Source of the DNA: Sphingobacterium corticibacterium
GTDB lineage: Bacteria > Bacteroidota > Bacteroidia > Sphingobacteriales > Sphingobacteriaceae
Reading direction: 5' to 3'
Assembly: GCF_004208525.1 (NCBI RefSeq)
Contig: NZ_SGIT01000001.1
Coordinates: 1,798,001-1,862,000, forward strand
Length of the DNA: 64,000 nucleotides
Both the position numbers and the translations under genes were made by a program. Of the stretch, positions 18,476 to 27,136 are shown in pieces (within the stretch, counting starts at the first letter, position 1; each line of letters starts with the position of its first letter). The notes under the pieces are model-generated. The model saw only the letters and a program-made list of their open reading frames with translations, was not told where the DNA came from and made no database searches.

Positions 18476-19942
18476 CTATATATTATTTCTAAGGTATCGC
18501 TGGAAATTATCTTGAAACTGCAGTCCATTGTCTACTCTATATTTACTTAGTTTATTATACAAAGTCAATCCCCAAAGCACCAATTCACTGAGAAAATAGA
18601 TATCTTCCGGTTTCGTTTCTGGTTGATACTGCTGTATCAATGCACGGATAGGCTCCACTTGATTCAATATTTGCTGATAATCTCCATCAGTTAATTCATC
18701 GGGTAATTCAATACCATCCGAATCCGAGAACCAGCGCACAATTTCATCGTAAGGATATTGTTCGTTTTCCTTTTCCAGTTTCTCTATTTTGGGGAATAAG
18801 ATAGGAAAAAGGGTTTTTATAGCATTTTCGATTAATTGTATAGCTACTGACGCAGCTCCCTCCTGCTCACCTTCGTATACCAACTCTACTTTTCCCGTTA
18901 TCGCTGGCACGACACCCATAAAATCGCTCAACCGCACCGCTGTCGTCACGTCTCCGTTTCGCAACATACGCAACTCAGCTGTACTCAGCAAGTTTTGGAA
19001 TGCCGTAATGCTCATGCGCGCACTGACCCCGCTTTTCGCATCGATATATTCGCTACTTCGGGCTTCGAAACTGATCTGCTCCACGATTTCTCGTGCCAGC
19101 TCTGGAACATAAATCTGTTCTTTTTGCCCGGCCTCCAGGTCTGCTTCCTGCGCCGTGATCGTTTTGGCCACCGCTACCGACGTTGGGTAATGCGTCAAAA
19201 TCTGCGAACCTATCCGATCCTTCAACGGCGTCACAATACTTCCTCTATTAGTATAGTCTTCCGGATTGGCCGTAAACACAAATTGTACATCTAGTGGCAA
19301 GCGCAACTTGAATCCCCGAATCTGTATATCGCCCTCCTGCAAAATATTAAACAGGGCCACCTGAATTCTGGCTTGCAGATCCGGCAGTTCGTTGATCACA
19401 AATATCGAACGGTTCGCCCGGGGAATCATTCCAAAATGGATCACGCGATCGTCGGCATAACTTAGTCTCAAATTTGCTGCTTTGATAGGATCAACATCGC
19501 CAATAAGATCGGCTACCGTCACATCTGGTGTAGCCAATTTTTCTGCGAAACGCTCATTTCGATGAAGCCAGCTGATGGGTGTATCATCGCCTTTCTCATG
19601 CAGCAATTCTACAGCATAACGTGATATGGGATGATATGGATCGTCATTGATCTCTGAGCCCTCCACAACAGGAATATATGCATCCAACAAATTGACCATC
19701 AATCTTGCCAGTCTTGTCTTTGCCTGCCCCCGAAGCCCGAGCAAATTGATATTGTGTTTGGAAAGAATAGCTCTTTCCAATTCTGGGATAACGGTATCCT
19801 CATATCCGTGCACCCCTTCAAAAACGGTTTCCCCCTTCCGTATTTTGGCAATCAGATTTTGACGCAACTCTTCTTTGATCGTTTTGGGTGTATATCCCGC
19901 ATTTTTTAGTTCTCCAAAAGTCTTTATCCTCGTATAATCCAT
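18476..19942 (-). CDS. Chelatase-like / MoxR-like AAA+ ATPase (488 aa)
   Basis: AAA+ ATPase resembling the I subunit of magnesium chelatase and MoxR proteins, expected to act as a ring ATPase on a metal-cofactor or protein-assembly reaction with the VWA protein encoded just upstream. Walker A is GLRGQAKT (residues 69-76). The Walker B-like strand is IFVINELPDL, with Asn184 where Asp is usual and the catalytic Glu185 kept. The following LQARIQVALFNILQEGDIQIRG segment, FVFTANPEDY (sensor 1) and the late MSITAFQNLLSTAELR segment complete the module. The C-terminal third is helical and specific to this family. No tetrapyrrole genes are near, so true chelatase activity is doubtful. Confidence 0.85.
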   Translation of the reverse strand: MDYTRIKTFGELKNAGYTPKTIKEELRQNLIAKIRKGETVFEGVHGYEDTVIPELERAILSKHNINLLGLRGQAKTRLARLMVNLLDAYIPVVEGSEINDDPYHPISRYAVELLHEKGDDTPISWLHRNERFAEKLATPDVTVADLIGDVDPIKAANLRLSYADDRVIHFGMIPRANRSIFVINELPDLQARIQVALFNILQEGDIQIRGFKLRLPLDVQFVFTANPEDYTNRGSIVTPLKDRIGSQILTHYPTSVAVAKTITAQEADLEAGQKEQIYVPELAREIVEQISFEARSSEYIDAKSGVSARMSITAFQNLLSTAELRMLRNGDVTTAVRLSDFMGVVPAITGKVELVYEGEQEGAASVAIQLIENAIKTLFPILFPKIEKLEKENEQYPYDEIVRWFSDSDGIELPDELTDGDYQQILNQVEPIRALIQQYQPETKPEDIYFLSELVLWGLTLYNKLSKYRVDNGLQFQDNFQRYLRNNI

Positions 19943-20001
19943 ATAATATCCTATTAAAAGCGCAAATAAATGCGCACAAAATCTTTATTCTATTGTTCTC
20001 C

Positions 20002-20019
20002 ATTCGCTGTTTAGCGAAT
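20002..20019. other. 7-bp hairpin at the 3' end of the VWA gene
   Basis: ATTCGCT (20002-20008) and AGCGAAT (20013-20019) pair perfectly around a 4-base loop and overlap the stop codon of the VWA gene. A second small hairpin, GCGCA/TGCGC, occurs closer to the AAA+ gene. There is no T-run. It may be an mRNA processing or stability element between two cotranscribed genes. Confidence 0.45.
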
Positions 20020-21132
20020 TCTCTTTTTGCGATTTTCTTCGTAATCTTCAAAAATCATTTCACCTAAATCTCCCAATCCTGTATAGTAAGCTTTACCCCG
20101 GTTCGACGCCGTAAATTCATCGACAAACTCCTGTAGGTAAGGATCAGCCGTGATCATAAATGTCGTAATCGGTATGCCCAATTTTCGTGCCTGCGCTGCC
20201 ACGCTATAGCATTTGCTGGTGATAAACGGATCCAGCCCCATAGGATTTTTATAGTATGTACCGTCCGGCATATTCAAACAGCTCGGTTTCCCGTCCGTAA
20301 TCATGAATATTTGCTTATTTGCATGGCGTTTCCGTCGAAGTATATCCATGGCGAGCTGTACGCCAGCGACGGTATTGGTATGGAATGGCCCGACTTGTAG
20401 GTACGGTAGGTCTTTGATCGCAATGGGCCAAGCATCATTGCCAAAAACAATTACATCCAGCGAATCTTTTGGATAGCGTGTAAGGATGAGTTCGGACAAA
20501 GCCATTGCTACTTTCTTCGCCGGTGTAATACGGTCTTCGCCATACAGAATCATACTATGGCTGATATCAATCATTAGCACCGTACTCATCTGTGACTTAA
20601 ATTGCGTATCCTCTACCACCAGATCATTTTCCGACAAACTGAAATCCCCTATCCCGTGATTAATCTGCGCATTTTTCAAACTCTCTGTCACCGATATTTT
20701 CTCCAGACTGTCCCCATATTGATAGTCTCTAAAATCTCCCGTGTTCTCATCACTACGTCCTTGGTAATTCGTTTTGTGATTCCCAGATTTACCTTTACGC
20801 ATCTTGCCAAAAATCTGATCCAGGGCGTTTTGCCGGAGTGCTTTTTCCATCTTTGACGTAATATCTACACTTCCCTCACTACCCAAACCAAGGCGTTCCA
20901 CAATGTATCCCTTATTCTTCAAATCCTCTATAAAATCGTCTATGGTATATTCGGGGGTAGTCAGTTTGAACTCTTTGTCCAGTTCCCGCAGCCAATCGAT
21001 GGCTTCGTCAAAATCACCGGAAGTATGGGTGATGAGCTCCTTGAAAATCTCAAATAGCTTATCAAAAGGCGTCTGAAAGGGCTCTTCGTACTGCTTGAAA
21101 ACAAATCCCTTATTTCTTTCCGCTTTCTTCAT
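20011..21132 (-). CDS. VWA-domain protein, chelatase subunit D-like (373 aa)
   Basis: Cytoplasmic protein with a C-terminal von Willebrand A domain that probably partners the AAA+ ATPase encoded 68 bases downstream. The MIDAS metal site begins with DISHS (Asp189), continues through the NTVAGVQLAMDIL segment, which supplies the Thr, and ends at ITDGKPS. The N-terminal half is charged and helical (FDKLFEIFKELITHTSGDFDEAIDWL) and has no recognisable domain. AAA+/VWA gene pairs usually form a motor and its substrate-binding partner. The function of this particular pair in Bacteroidota is not known to me. The adjacent iron-uptake genes on the same strand make a metal-related role conceivable but unproven. 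Confidence 0.86.
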   Translation of the reverse strand: MKKAERNKGFVFKQYEEPFQTPFDKLFEIFKELITHTSGDFDEAIDWLRELDKEFKLTTPEYTIDDFIEDLKNKGYIVERLGLGSEGSVDITSKMEKALRQNALDQIFGKMRKGKSGNHKTNYQGRSDENTGDFRDYQYGDSLEKISVTESLKNAQINHGIGDFSLSENDLVVEDTQFKSQMSTVLMIDISHSMILYGEDRITPAKKVAMALSELILTRYPKDSLDVIVFGNDAWPIAIKDLPYLQVGPFHTNTVAGVQLAMDILRRKRHANKQIFMITDGKPSCLNMPDGTYYKNPMGLDPFITSKCYSVAAQARKLGIPITTFMITADPYLQEFVDEFTASNRGKAYYTGLGDLGEMIFEDYEENRKKRIR

Positions 21133-21185
21133 AAGTTAAATTTACGATATAATAACCTTTATCGCGTCTGAAAAAAGTAAGAATA

Positions 21186-22298
21186 TTAAAAATAGCGCTT
21201 TTTCTTCTTTCCCCATTTTTTGTTATACCAGATTAAAAATCCGGTCAACGGAAGGCTGGCACAAACCATAGAACATAGAAAAGCAAAAATTTTGCTCGTT
21301 AAACCCATAAAAGAACCGACATGCAAATCATAATTCATGGCGCGGATCTTATCAGCGGTATTCAGGTCATCCGTGCCATAGGAATAGAGTAGTTTTGCTG
21401 TTTGCTTGTCATAGTACGACCATTCAAAATGATAGGTTCTGCTTTTTTGTATACGAATCTGAAAATCGTAAGGTACGTCTTTCTTTTCGCGAACGCGCAT
21501 GGATATCATGTCCGCATTGGGATAGCGTTGTAACACCTGGATAAATGCACTGTCCATGGTACGTTGATCAGAACTTTTACTCGGCGCCGACTTCGGTATT
21601 TCCCAGGATGTGCGATGCTGCCCACCACTAAAACCATACGTGAAAGCTTGGTCAAACCAAGAAAAAGAATAAACCAAGCCAGTCATAGCTAATATCAGTC
21701 CCGGAATCAACATATAAAATCCCCAAACATTATGCAGGTCGTAATTCAACCTTTTAAAAGACGCTTTCCATTTGACTGTAAAAGATTTTTTCAAGCTTTT
21801 TCGGTTCCATTTTTTTGGCCACCAGAGCACGAGTCCACTCAAACAAAGTAAGAGAAAAATAAGGATCGAATAAGCGACTAGTGGTTGTCCGATTTTCTTT
21901 CCCAAGAGCAGGTTTCGATGCAGTTCGAGCATAATGCGAAAAAATTCTTTGTTTTGATCTTCGACATATACCACCGCAGCACTGTAGGGATTCACGTAGA
22001 CCCTATACTTCGTTCCGGCACGGAACGCCCAGGTTCGCCCGGGTGCGGGCTGTATATCCGCCCGCACAATTTCGTGTATAACGGGTACAGCAGATTGGGC
22101 TTGCTCCATTAATATCGATAGCGGCTGGTATGATACGTCCTCCACTTGGACGTAAAGCCGATCACGGTGGGCTATCTCCCTTATCTCGTCGATGAATACA
22201 TACAGACAACCTGTTATACTTACAATAAAAGTGATTAGGCCCGTTATTAGACCTAACCACAAATGTAACCATGCATTTAGCTTCTTTAGAAAGCGCAT
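21186..22298 (-). CDS. PepSY-domain transmembrane protein (370 aa)
   Basis: Inner-membrane protein of the PepSY-associated TM helix family, often encoded next to TonB-dependent siderophore receptors and proposed to reduce or process the imported ferric siderophore. Membrane helices are visible at the N-terminus (LHLWLGLITGLITFIVSITG), in the middle (SILIFLLLCLSGLVLWWPKKW and GFYMLIPGLILAMTGLVYSF) and at the C-terminus (IFAFLCSMVCASLPLTGFLIWY). Conserved features include the WWPKKWN motif and the LNYDLHNVWGFY histidine segment. The start ATG overlaps the receptor stop codon by one base, so it is translationally coupled to the receptor. Length is typical. Confidence 0.92.
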   Translation of the reverse strand: MRFLKKLNAWLHLWLGLITGLITFIVSITGCLYVFIDEIREIAHRDRLYVQVEDVSYQPLSILMEQAQSAVPVIHEIVRADIQPAPGRTWAFRAGTKYRVYVNPYSAAVVYVEDQNKEFFRIMLELHRNLLLGKKIGQPLVAYSILIFLLLCLSGLVLWWPKKWNRKSLKKSFTVKWKASFKRLNYDLHNVWGFYMLIPGLILAMTGLVYSFSWFDQAFTYGFSGGQHRTSWEIPKSAPSKSSDQRTMDSAFIQVLQRYPNADMISMRVREKKDVPYDFQIRIQKSRTYHFEWSYYDKQTAKLLYSYGTDDLNTADKIRAMNYDLHVGSFMGLTSKIFAFLCSMVCASLPLTGFLIWYNKKWGKKKKRYF

Positions 22299-24709
22299 TA
22301 ATATGTATACGTAAAGTTAAGATTTGCGCGCGCACCGTTGCCCATTGTGTAGCGAATATTGTCTACGCTATATTGGCTATAGAACGGATAGTAAGCTTTA
22401 TTAAAGATATTTTCTACACCTAGTCCGATTCGCATGGCGTTGTTCATCCGATAGGAACTGCTCAGGTTAAAAATATTAACTGACTTAACGGGTCCCTGTC
22501 CGGTTCTATATTCGCCATCTTCCTTTGGGTCAAAACGGTCACGATTTCCGGTGTAAACCCAAAACAACTGAAGATCCAGCTTATCAGTAGCTTTGTATCG
22601 CGCGTATGCAGTAGCTTTTGGCGGTGCAATACGGGCGAATCCCAAATATTCTTTGGTGCCGTCTTCTTTTTCTGCTTTACCCTCGACATACGCGTAAGTC
22701 GCACCTACCCCAAAAACTTTCAATAACTGCGCATCAAGTGTCAACTCATAGCCATGTACCCGCTCGGGATTACGTTGAGGCAACATTGTACCGCTTTCAT
22801 TTGCGACTAAGTTAGCCCCCAGCTTAGAGGTACTGATGTAATAGGCCGCCGTTAAGTTGAAGATAGAAAAACGGCTGCTAAAACCAGCTTCATAATTATT
22901 GGTGATAATAGGGTCAGTTTGGAGCAGTACCATATCTTCCACGTCAGCAGATCGTAGTATACGTCCCAATTCGTTCAGACCAAAGGCTTGGGAAAAACTT
23001 ACAAACGGATTAAAATATTCATATTTATTATAGCGTAAACCTGCATTAAACATCGCACTTTTATAATTTATCCGCCCCCCTTTCACAGCTACTACGCCAC
23101 CACCATCTGCATCTTTAGGAAGCGTTTGGTAGTCTTTCACATCTACCCGCGCATTCTCATAGCGGATACCTCCTTTGAATATCAGGTGATCAAGCATATC
23201 AATTTTAAGCTGGGCATACGGCGCTATATTCGTCATGTCCATATGGGGTATGTAGACTCTTCCATCCAACAGCGGCTGATAAGTGTCATCTCCCAAGAGA
23301 TCCATGCCGTACGCGACAGTTCCTTTTATACGTCCACTGCCAAAAGGCGTGAGTAAGTTCAGACGAACACCTTTCTTTTTGGAACTGATTTGTGTCTGAC
23401 CAGGACCGTACCATCCATTTGATCTGGCAACATAACGGTTGGTCGATAGAAATCGATGGAAATAACCCGTGAGATCCAGCTCACTCCCGAAAGGGAGATT
23501 ACGAAGTTTATAGGTAGCAAAAACATTATGGTTTTGCGGTGTTCCTGCCGGATCTCCTGGATCTTCGCCTTTTACCCCCATTGCCGGATATTCACCATAA
23601 ACACCGGGTTCTACAATGTAATCACTATTTTGCAGACTTCTGAAAAAACTATAAGCAACGGTAAGATCACTGTGGGTATTAAATTGGTAAGTAGCCTTTG
23701 CGAAGGTATTCAGCGCGTACGATTGTCCCAGACCATCTTCCTGCCCTAGTATATTCCCCTCAGCGTCTTTCAACAAACCAGTATAATTATAGGTAGCGCT
23801 CGCTACATAAGAGAATCTGTCAATAGTACCACTGAAAGACTGGGATAGTCTATATCCAATGGAATTATCTAGCGAACCAGGATGGCCATTTAATCCTACG
23901 AATGTTTGTCCGGCAATACGTTTAGTCGCATCAGGCTTTCTAGTAATATAGTTTATGATACCTCCTCCCGAACCGTTTCCGTATATAGACGTCGCTCCTT
24001 TTATAACTTCCACACGTTCGATAATGGCTGGATCGAGTGAACGGATATCCCGGTTGCCGTTCATGAGTGGAGTCGACTGCGGTATACCATCTATCAATAC
24101 CAATACGCTGCGTCCGCGTAGTGTCTGCCCGGAGTTTGTCGCTTTATTGGTTGAAGGCCCTAAGCCAGGTACGGTAAATGCCAGAATTTCACTGATTGAG
24201 GGGTTAATGCTGATCTGCTGTTCAATTTGTTCTTTGCCTAATATCGTTACCGAAGACGGCACCTCATCGATACTCTCCGGCATACGGCTGGCCGTCACTA
24301 AAACCTCTCTAATCTCTTCATTTTTCATGGAATTAGCAGCAATATCTTCTGTCGCAAATCGGATAGAAATTTGATTGCCACGTGAGCGCCACGAGGCTGT
24401 GGCGGAGGGAACAATGTGGTCTAAAATGCTATTTACAGTTTTGTTTTCGAAAGACAGGCTTACTTTCCTTTGTGTTTCTATGGCGGCATTATTGTAGGAA
24501 AATGAGCAGTTTGCCAATTTAGCGATACGGTGCAATGCCGTCTCTAACGTAATTTCAGATGCGTGTATGGTAACGGTTCTTTCCAACGGGTCTTGTTGTG
24601 CCAAAGATAATTTAGGCAAAATCAAGATGAGCAATAAATGAAGTAAGAAGAGACCTGTTTTTTGCGTACCCAAATGATTTAGTGGTACCTTTTTCATATT
24701 TTTGTACAT
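22298..24709 (-). CDS. TonB-dependent siderophore receptor with STN domain (803 aa)
   Basis: Outer-membrane receptor importing a ferric siderophore or similar metal chelate. It carries a signal peptide (about 1-37), an STN signalling domain (about 45-118, SEITLETALHRIAKLANCSFSY), a TonB-box-like EVLVTASRMPES segment, a plug (about 145-260, VLVLIDGIPQS, then GATSIYGNGSGGGIINYITRK), and a beta-barrel ending FTYTY. The GxGSGGGxINYITRKP form is typical of siderophore receptors rather than SusC transporters. The STN domain and the upstream sigma/FecR genes define a FecIRA-like cell-surface signalling system. PepSY follows with a 1-base overlap. The specific siderophore is unknown. A hairpin lies in the 136-base gap before the gene. 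Confidence 0.95.
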   Translation of the reverse strand: MYKNMKKVPLNHLGTQKTGLFLLHLLLILILPKLSLAQQDPLERTVTIHASEITLETALHRIAKLANCSFSYNNAAIETQRKVSLSFENKTVNSILDHIVPSATASWRSRGNQISIRFATEDIAANSMKNEEIREVLVTASRMPESIDEVPSSVTILGKEQIEQQISINPSISEILAFTVPGLGPSTNKATNSGQTLRGRSVLVLIDGIPQSTPLMNGNRDIRSLDPAIIERVEVIKGATSIYGNGSGGGIINYITRKPDATKRIAGQTFVGLNGHPGSLDNSIGYRLSQSFSGTIDRFSYVASATYNYTGLLKDAEGNILGQEDGLGQSYALNTFAKATYQFNTHSDLTVAYSFFRSLQNSDYIVEPGVYGEYPAMGVKGEDPGDPAGTPQNHNVFATYKLRNLPFGSELDLTGYFHRFLSTNRYVARSNGWYGPGQTQISSKKKGVRLNLLTPFGSGRIKGTVAYGMDLLGDDTYQPLLDGRVYIPHMDMTNIAPYAQLKIDMLDHLIFKGGIRYENARVDVKDYQTLPKDADGGGVVAVKGGRINYKSAMFNAGLRYNKYEYFNPFVSFSQAFGLNELGRILRSADVEDMVLLQTDPIITNNYEAGFSSRFSIFNLTAAYYISTSKLGANLVANESGTMLPQRNPERVHGYELTLDAQLLKVFGVGATYAYVEGKAEKEDGTKEYLGFARIAPPKATAYARYKATDKLDLQLFWVYTGNRDRFDPKEDGEYRTGQGPVKSVNIFNLSSSYRMNNAMRIGLGVENIFNKAYYPFYSQYSVDNIRYTMGNGARANLNFTYTY

Positions 24710-24753
24710 ATTATATTGATAGTTTCTATGCTATTGATGTAATTTTCCAAGGG

Positions 24754-24784
24754 CCGAATGTCGGGTTTGCAGACAGGCATTCGG
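24754..24784. other. Inverted repeat between fecR and the siderophore receptor gene
   Basis: CCGAATG (24754-24760) and CATTCGG (24778-24784) are perfect 7-bp arms 17 bases apart, within the leader of the receptor gene. The plus strand continues with a T-rich stretch (TCTTATTTTT), while the minus-strand (sense) side continues CCCTTGG. It could be a leader structure controlling the receptor, or a terminator for plus-strand transcripts. Confidence 0.5.
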
Positions 24785-24845
24785 TCTTATTTTTGTATCT
24801 TTAAAGTATTCCTTAAGTCGTATCGTTCATTGTTTATTATTTTTT

Positions 24846-25808
24846 TTAGTAAAAATGTATTTCTTTATCTTCTGCACTGTATTTTATTTTTAGGACATAA
24901 CTTATATCTTCTAGGACTGTTTTTAAAGGTACAGCCACAAATTTCCCTGTAAAGCGTAACTCTTCGAACATTTGTTTATTAAATATGATTTTTACATCAT
25001 ATAGCCGTTCCAACACATGAGCGACCTCTTTCAAGGTACTATTCTTAAATATAAGAGCGTCGTCCCTCCATAGCGCCGATTTTGTTTCGACAGGTGAACC
25101 GTATCGTATCTCACGGTGCTCATCACGGGAAGCACTTTGGCCAGCTTTAACCACCAACTGCTTTTCACTGGACGCCGATTTAAAGCGTACCGCTCCACGC
25201 ACAACTTCTAACCGCTGTTTCTCCCCGGGATAAGCAGTAAGATTAAAGGCAGTGCCTAACACTTCGACCACCGTGCCATCAGTAACGATACGAAAAGGCC
25301 GTAAGGTATCACGGGCGACCTCAAAAAAAGCCTCTCCACTCAATTTCACCATCCTTTCTTTCTGGCTAAACTGCTCCGGATAGTCTAACTTGCTCCCGGC
25401 ATTGAGGTAGACAACAGTGCCGTCAGGGAGTATTAATTCTCCCTTATTCGCATAGGGGATCACCACTGTTTTTTGGTTGGCAACACCGTGCCAATTATTC
25501 CAAATTACAAGAAGCCCACATAGCATGAGCAAAGCTGCCGCTCCCATGGAATAAACCAGCCATTTAACTGGTTTATGTTTCCTCGGAGCAACACCTAAAT
25601 CGTGTGGAGTTTCCGTCGAGTCATCCAACTGGTTTGCATGTAGTCGCTGCCATAGTTCCTCACCGATGCGAAGTTCTTGACCAGTAGGTTCAGTTAGCAC
25701 ATCTTCGAAAATGTCGTCGGCGTCGAGCCATTTTCGTACCGCTTCTTCCTCGTCTGGACTACAGTGCCCCCGATGAAATTTTTGTAAAAGAGCCGGTGTT
25801 ACTTTCAT
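24846..25808 (-). CDS. FecR-family anti-sigma factor (320 aa)
   Basis: Anti-sigma factor that transmits the receptor's STN signal to the upstream sigma factor. An N-terminal cytoplasmic domain (about 1-80) is followed by one membrane helix (about 83-103). The periplasmic FecR domain contains IPYANKGELILPDGTVVYLN and GEAFFEVARDT, followed by VLGTAFNLTAYPGEK. The C-terminal DUF4974-type domain begins at about residue 250 (IFKNSTLKEVAHVLERLYDV). It is shorter than the other FecR in this window and only distantly similar, as expected for separate regulatory circuits. It is cotranscribed with the sigma gene 63 bases upstream. Confidence 0.94.
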   Translation of the reverse strand: MKVTPALLQKFHRGHCSPDEEEAVRKWLDADDIFEDVLTEPTGQELRIGEELWQRLHANQLDDSTETPHDLGVAPRKHKPVKWLVYSMGAAALLMLCGLLVIWNNWHGVANQKTVVIPYANKGELILPDGTVVYLNAGSKLDYPEQFSQKERMVKLSGEAFFEVARDTLRPFRIVTDGTVVEVLGTAFNLTAYPGEKQRLEVVRGAVRFKSASSEKQLVVKAGQSASRDEHREIRYGSPVETKSALWRDDALIFKNSTLKEVAHVLERLYDVKIIFNKQMFEELRFTGKFVAVPLKTVLEDISYVLKIKYSAEDKEIHFY

Positions 25809-25871
25809 CCTGTGCTTATCATCCTTTTAATAAGGTATTCGTTTCAGGAGCACAGATGGGGGGATAAAAAA

Positions 25872-26435
25872 TTAAAAAAGTATGGGATCGTTATAATTTC
25901 GTTGCAAATTTTCCCGAATATAGTGCCGTGCTCGCGCCAGGTGTTCTTTAACAGTATGAGGCGATATCCCCATACGCGATGCCACTGCTTTATAAGTCAT
26001 CCCTTCCTCAATATTAAGACGATACACCTCTCGGCAACGTTCTGGTAATTGGCTGACCAATATAGAGACTTGTGTTGATAATTCATTGAATTGGCAGGTA
26101 TCTTCGGTCGTATTGGCCGATTGTTCTGCCGTCTCCAGAAGGATAGGTTGTGCCTGCCTCTGTATAGCAAGATGACGGTGGTGATCAAAGATTTTAAGTT
26201 TGACTGCGCGCGTCAGAAAATTTGATATGGTGCAATGATCTATTTGGAGGGCAGACCGTCTACTCCAAAGGCTTTCAAAAATCTGTTGAACAATTTCTTC
26301 GGCAACTGCCTGATCTTTCGTATGAGAAAGTGCATAACGGAATAACCGGAGCCAATGGGCATCGTATAATGCCTTAAAAGTAGATTCATTCAGTATATTG
26401 CTTTTGTCGCAGTCTATGTTGTTCGTATTATCCAT
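25872..26435 (-). CDS. ECF-type RNA polymerase sigma factor (187 aa)
   Basis: FecI-like sigma factor for the downstream iron-uptake genes. Region 2 reads FKALYDAHWLRLFRYALSHTKDQAVAEEIVQQIFESLW, a clear match over consecutive short segments. Region 4 reads LPERCREVYRLN, then GMTYKAVASRMGISPHTVKEHLARA. The frame opens with TTG at 26453; ATG 26435 (MDNTNNIDCD) is preferred. The gene order sigma-FecR-receptor-PepSY on one strand is a complete cell-surface signalling unit. The response regulator gene ends 63 bases further right but probably belongs to a separate unit upstream. The promoter recognised cannot be defined by eye. Confidence 0.95.
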   Translation of the reverse strand: MDNTNNIDCDKSNILNESTFKALYDAHWLRLFRYALSHTKDQAVAEEIVQQIFESLWSRRSALQIDHCTISNFLTRAVKLKIFDHHRHLAIQRQAQPILLETAEQSANTTEDTCQFNELSTQVSILVSQLPERCREVYRLNIEEGMTYKAVASRMGISPHTVKEHLARARHYIRENLQRNYNDPILF

Positions 26436-26515
26436 AACATAAATCGACGACAAACCTACATTTTATTTAGAACTAATCCAAATAATAAGCATCTACTAAT
26501 ATGATCTTTTTAAAA

Positions 26516-27136
26516 TTAAATAAACTTCATCTCGGTAGCTTTATGAATCAACGATACCGAATTGCTCACGCGAAACTTCTGTAAGAGATTCCGTCGGTGA
26601 CTTTCGACCGTCAGCGGACTGATAAACATGAGTTCGCCAATCTTTGGTGTGGTATATCCTTTGGCCATCAAAGCGAGTACTTCCCGTTCCCTTTCCGTGA
26701 TTTTAGGTACGGTATCCTGTTTATCAGACAATACATCACTCATTTCTTTGCTCAACACTTGCTCTCCTTGATAGACGGCTTGTATGGCGTCGATCAATTC
26801 TTCTGCGGACACATTCTTAAGGAGGTAGCCGGCGGCGCCAGCCTGCATCATGCGCGAAGCGATACTTCCTTCGTTTAGATTGCTAATGGCGATTATCCGT
26901 GTGTCGGGGTATGACTTTCGTATAATTTCAGTCGCGTCGATTCCATTCATATCGGGCATATTAATATCCATCAGCACGACATCTATCTGCTCGGTCTCCA
27001 AAAAGTCCACCGCATCCTTCGCGCGGGTAAACGTTTTTTTGAGTAAGATATTGGCATTCCTATTTAGAATAAACTCAAACCCATTTAATACTAACGGATG
27101 GTCGTCAATAATGATGACGGAGATAACATTATCCAT
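26516..27136 (-). CDS. NarL/LuxR-family response regulator (206 aa)
   Basis: Transcription factor of a two-component system. The receiver domain (about 1-120) has the acidic pair Asp11-Asp12, the phosphoacceptor Asp57 in VVLMDINMPDMNG, and Lys in YLLKNVSAEE. The C-terminal LuxR helix-turn-helix (about 140-200) reads TEREREVLALMAKGYTTPKI, then ISPLTVESHRRNLLQKF. Its start overlaps the histidine kinase 3' end by 8 bases, so the two are translated together and the kinase is its partner. The target genes are unknown; it is placed just upstream of the iron sigma factor gene. Confidence 0.96.
   Translation of the reverse strand: MDNVISVIIIDDHPLVLNGFEFILNRNANILLKKTFTRAKDAVDFLETEQIDVVLMDINMPDMNGIDATEIIRKSYPDTRIIAISNLNEGSIASRMMQAGAAGYLLKNVSAEELIDAIQAVYQGEQVLSKEMSDVLSDKQDTVPKITEREREVLALMAKGYTTPKIGELMFISPLTVESHRRNLLQKFRVSNSVSLIHKATEMKFI

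Noticed and set aside
19818..20051. 77-aa minus-strand frame between the VWA and AAA+ genes
   Set aside because: Overlaps the ends of both genes in another frame, highly basic and Cys-rich, with no family signal.
23955..24374. 139-aa plus-strand open frame
   Set aside because: Antisense to the plug region of the siderophore receptor; composition looks like a reversed-frame shadow.
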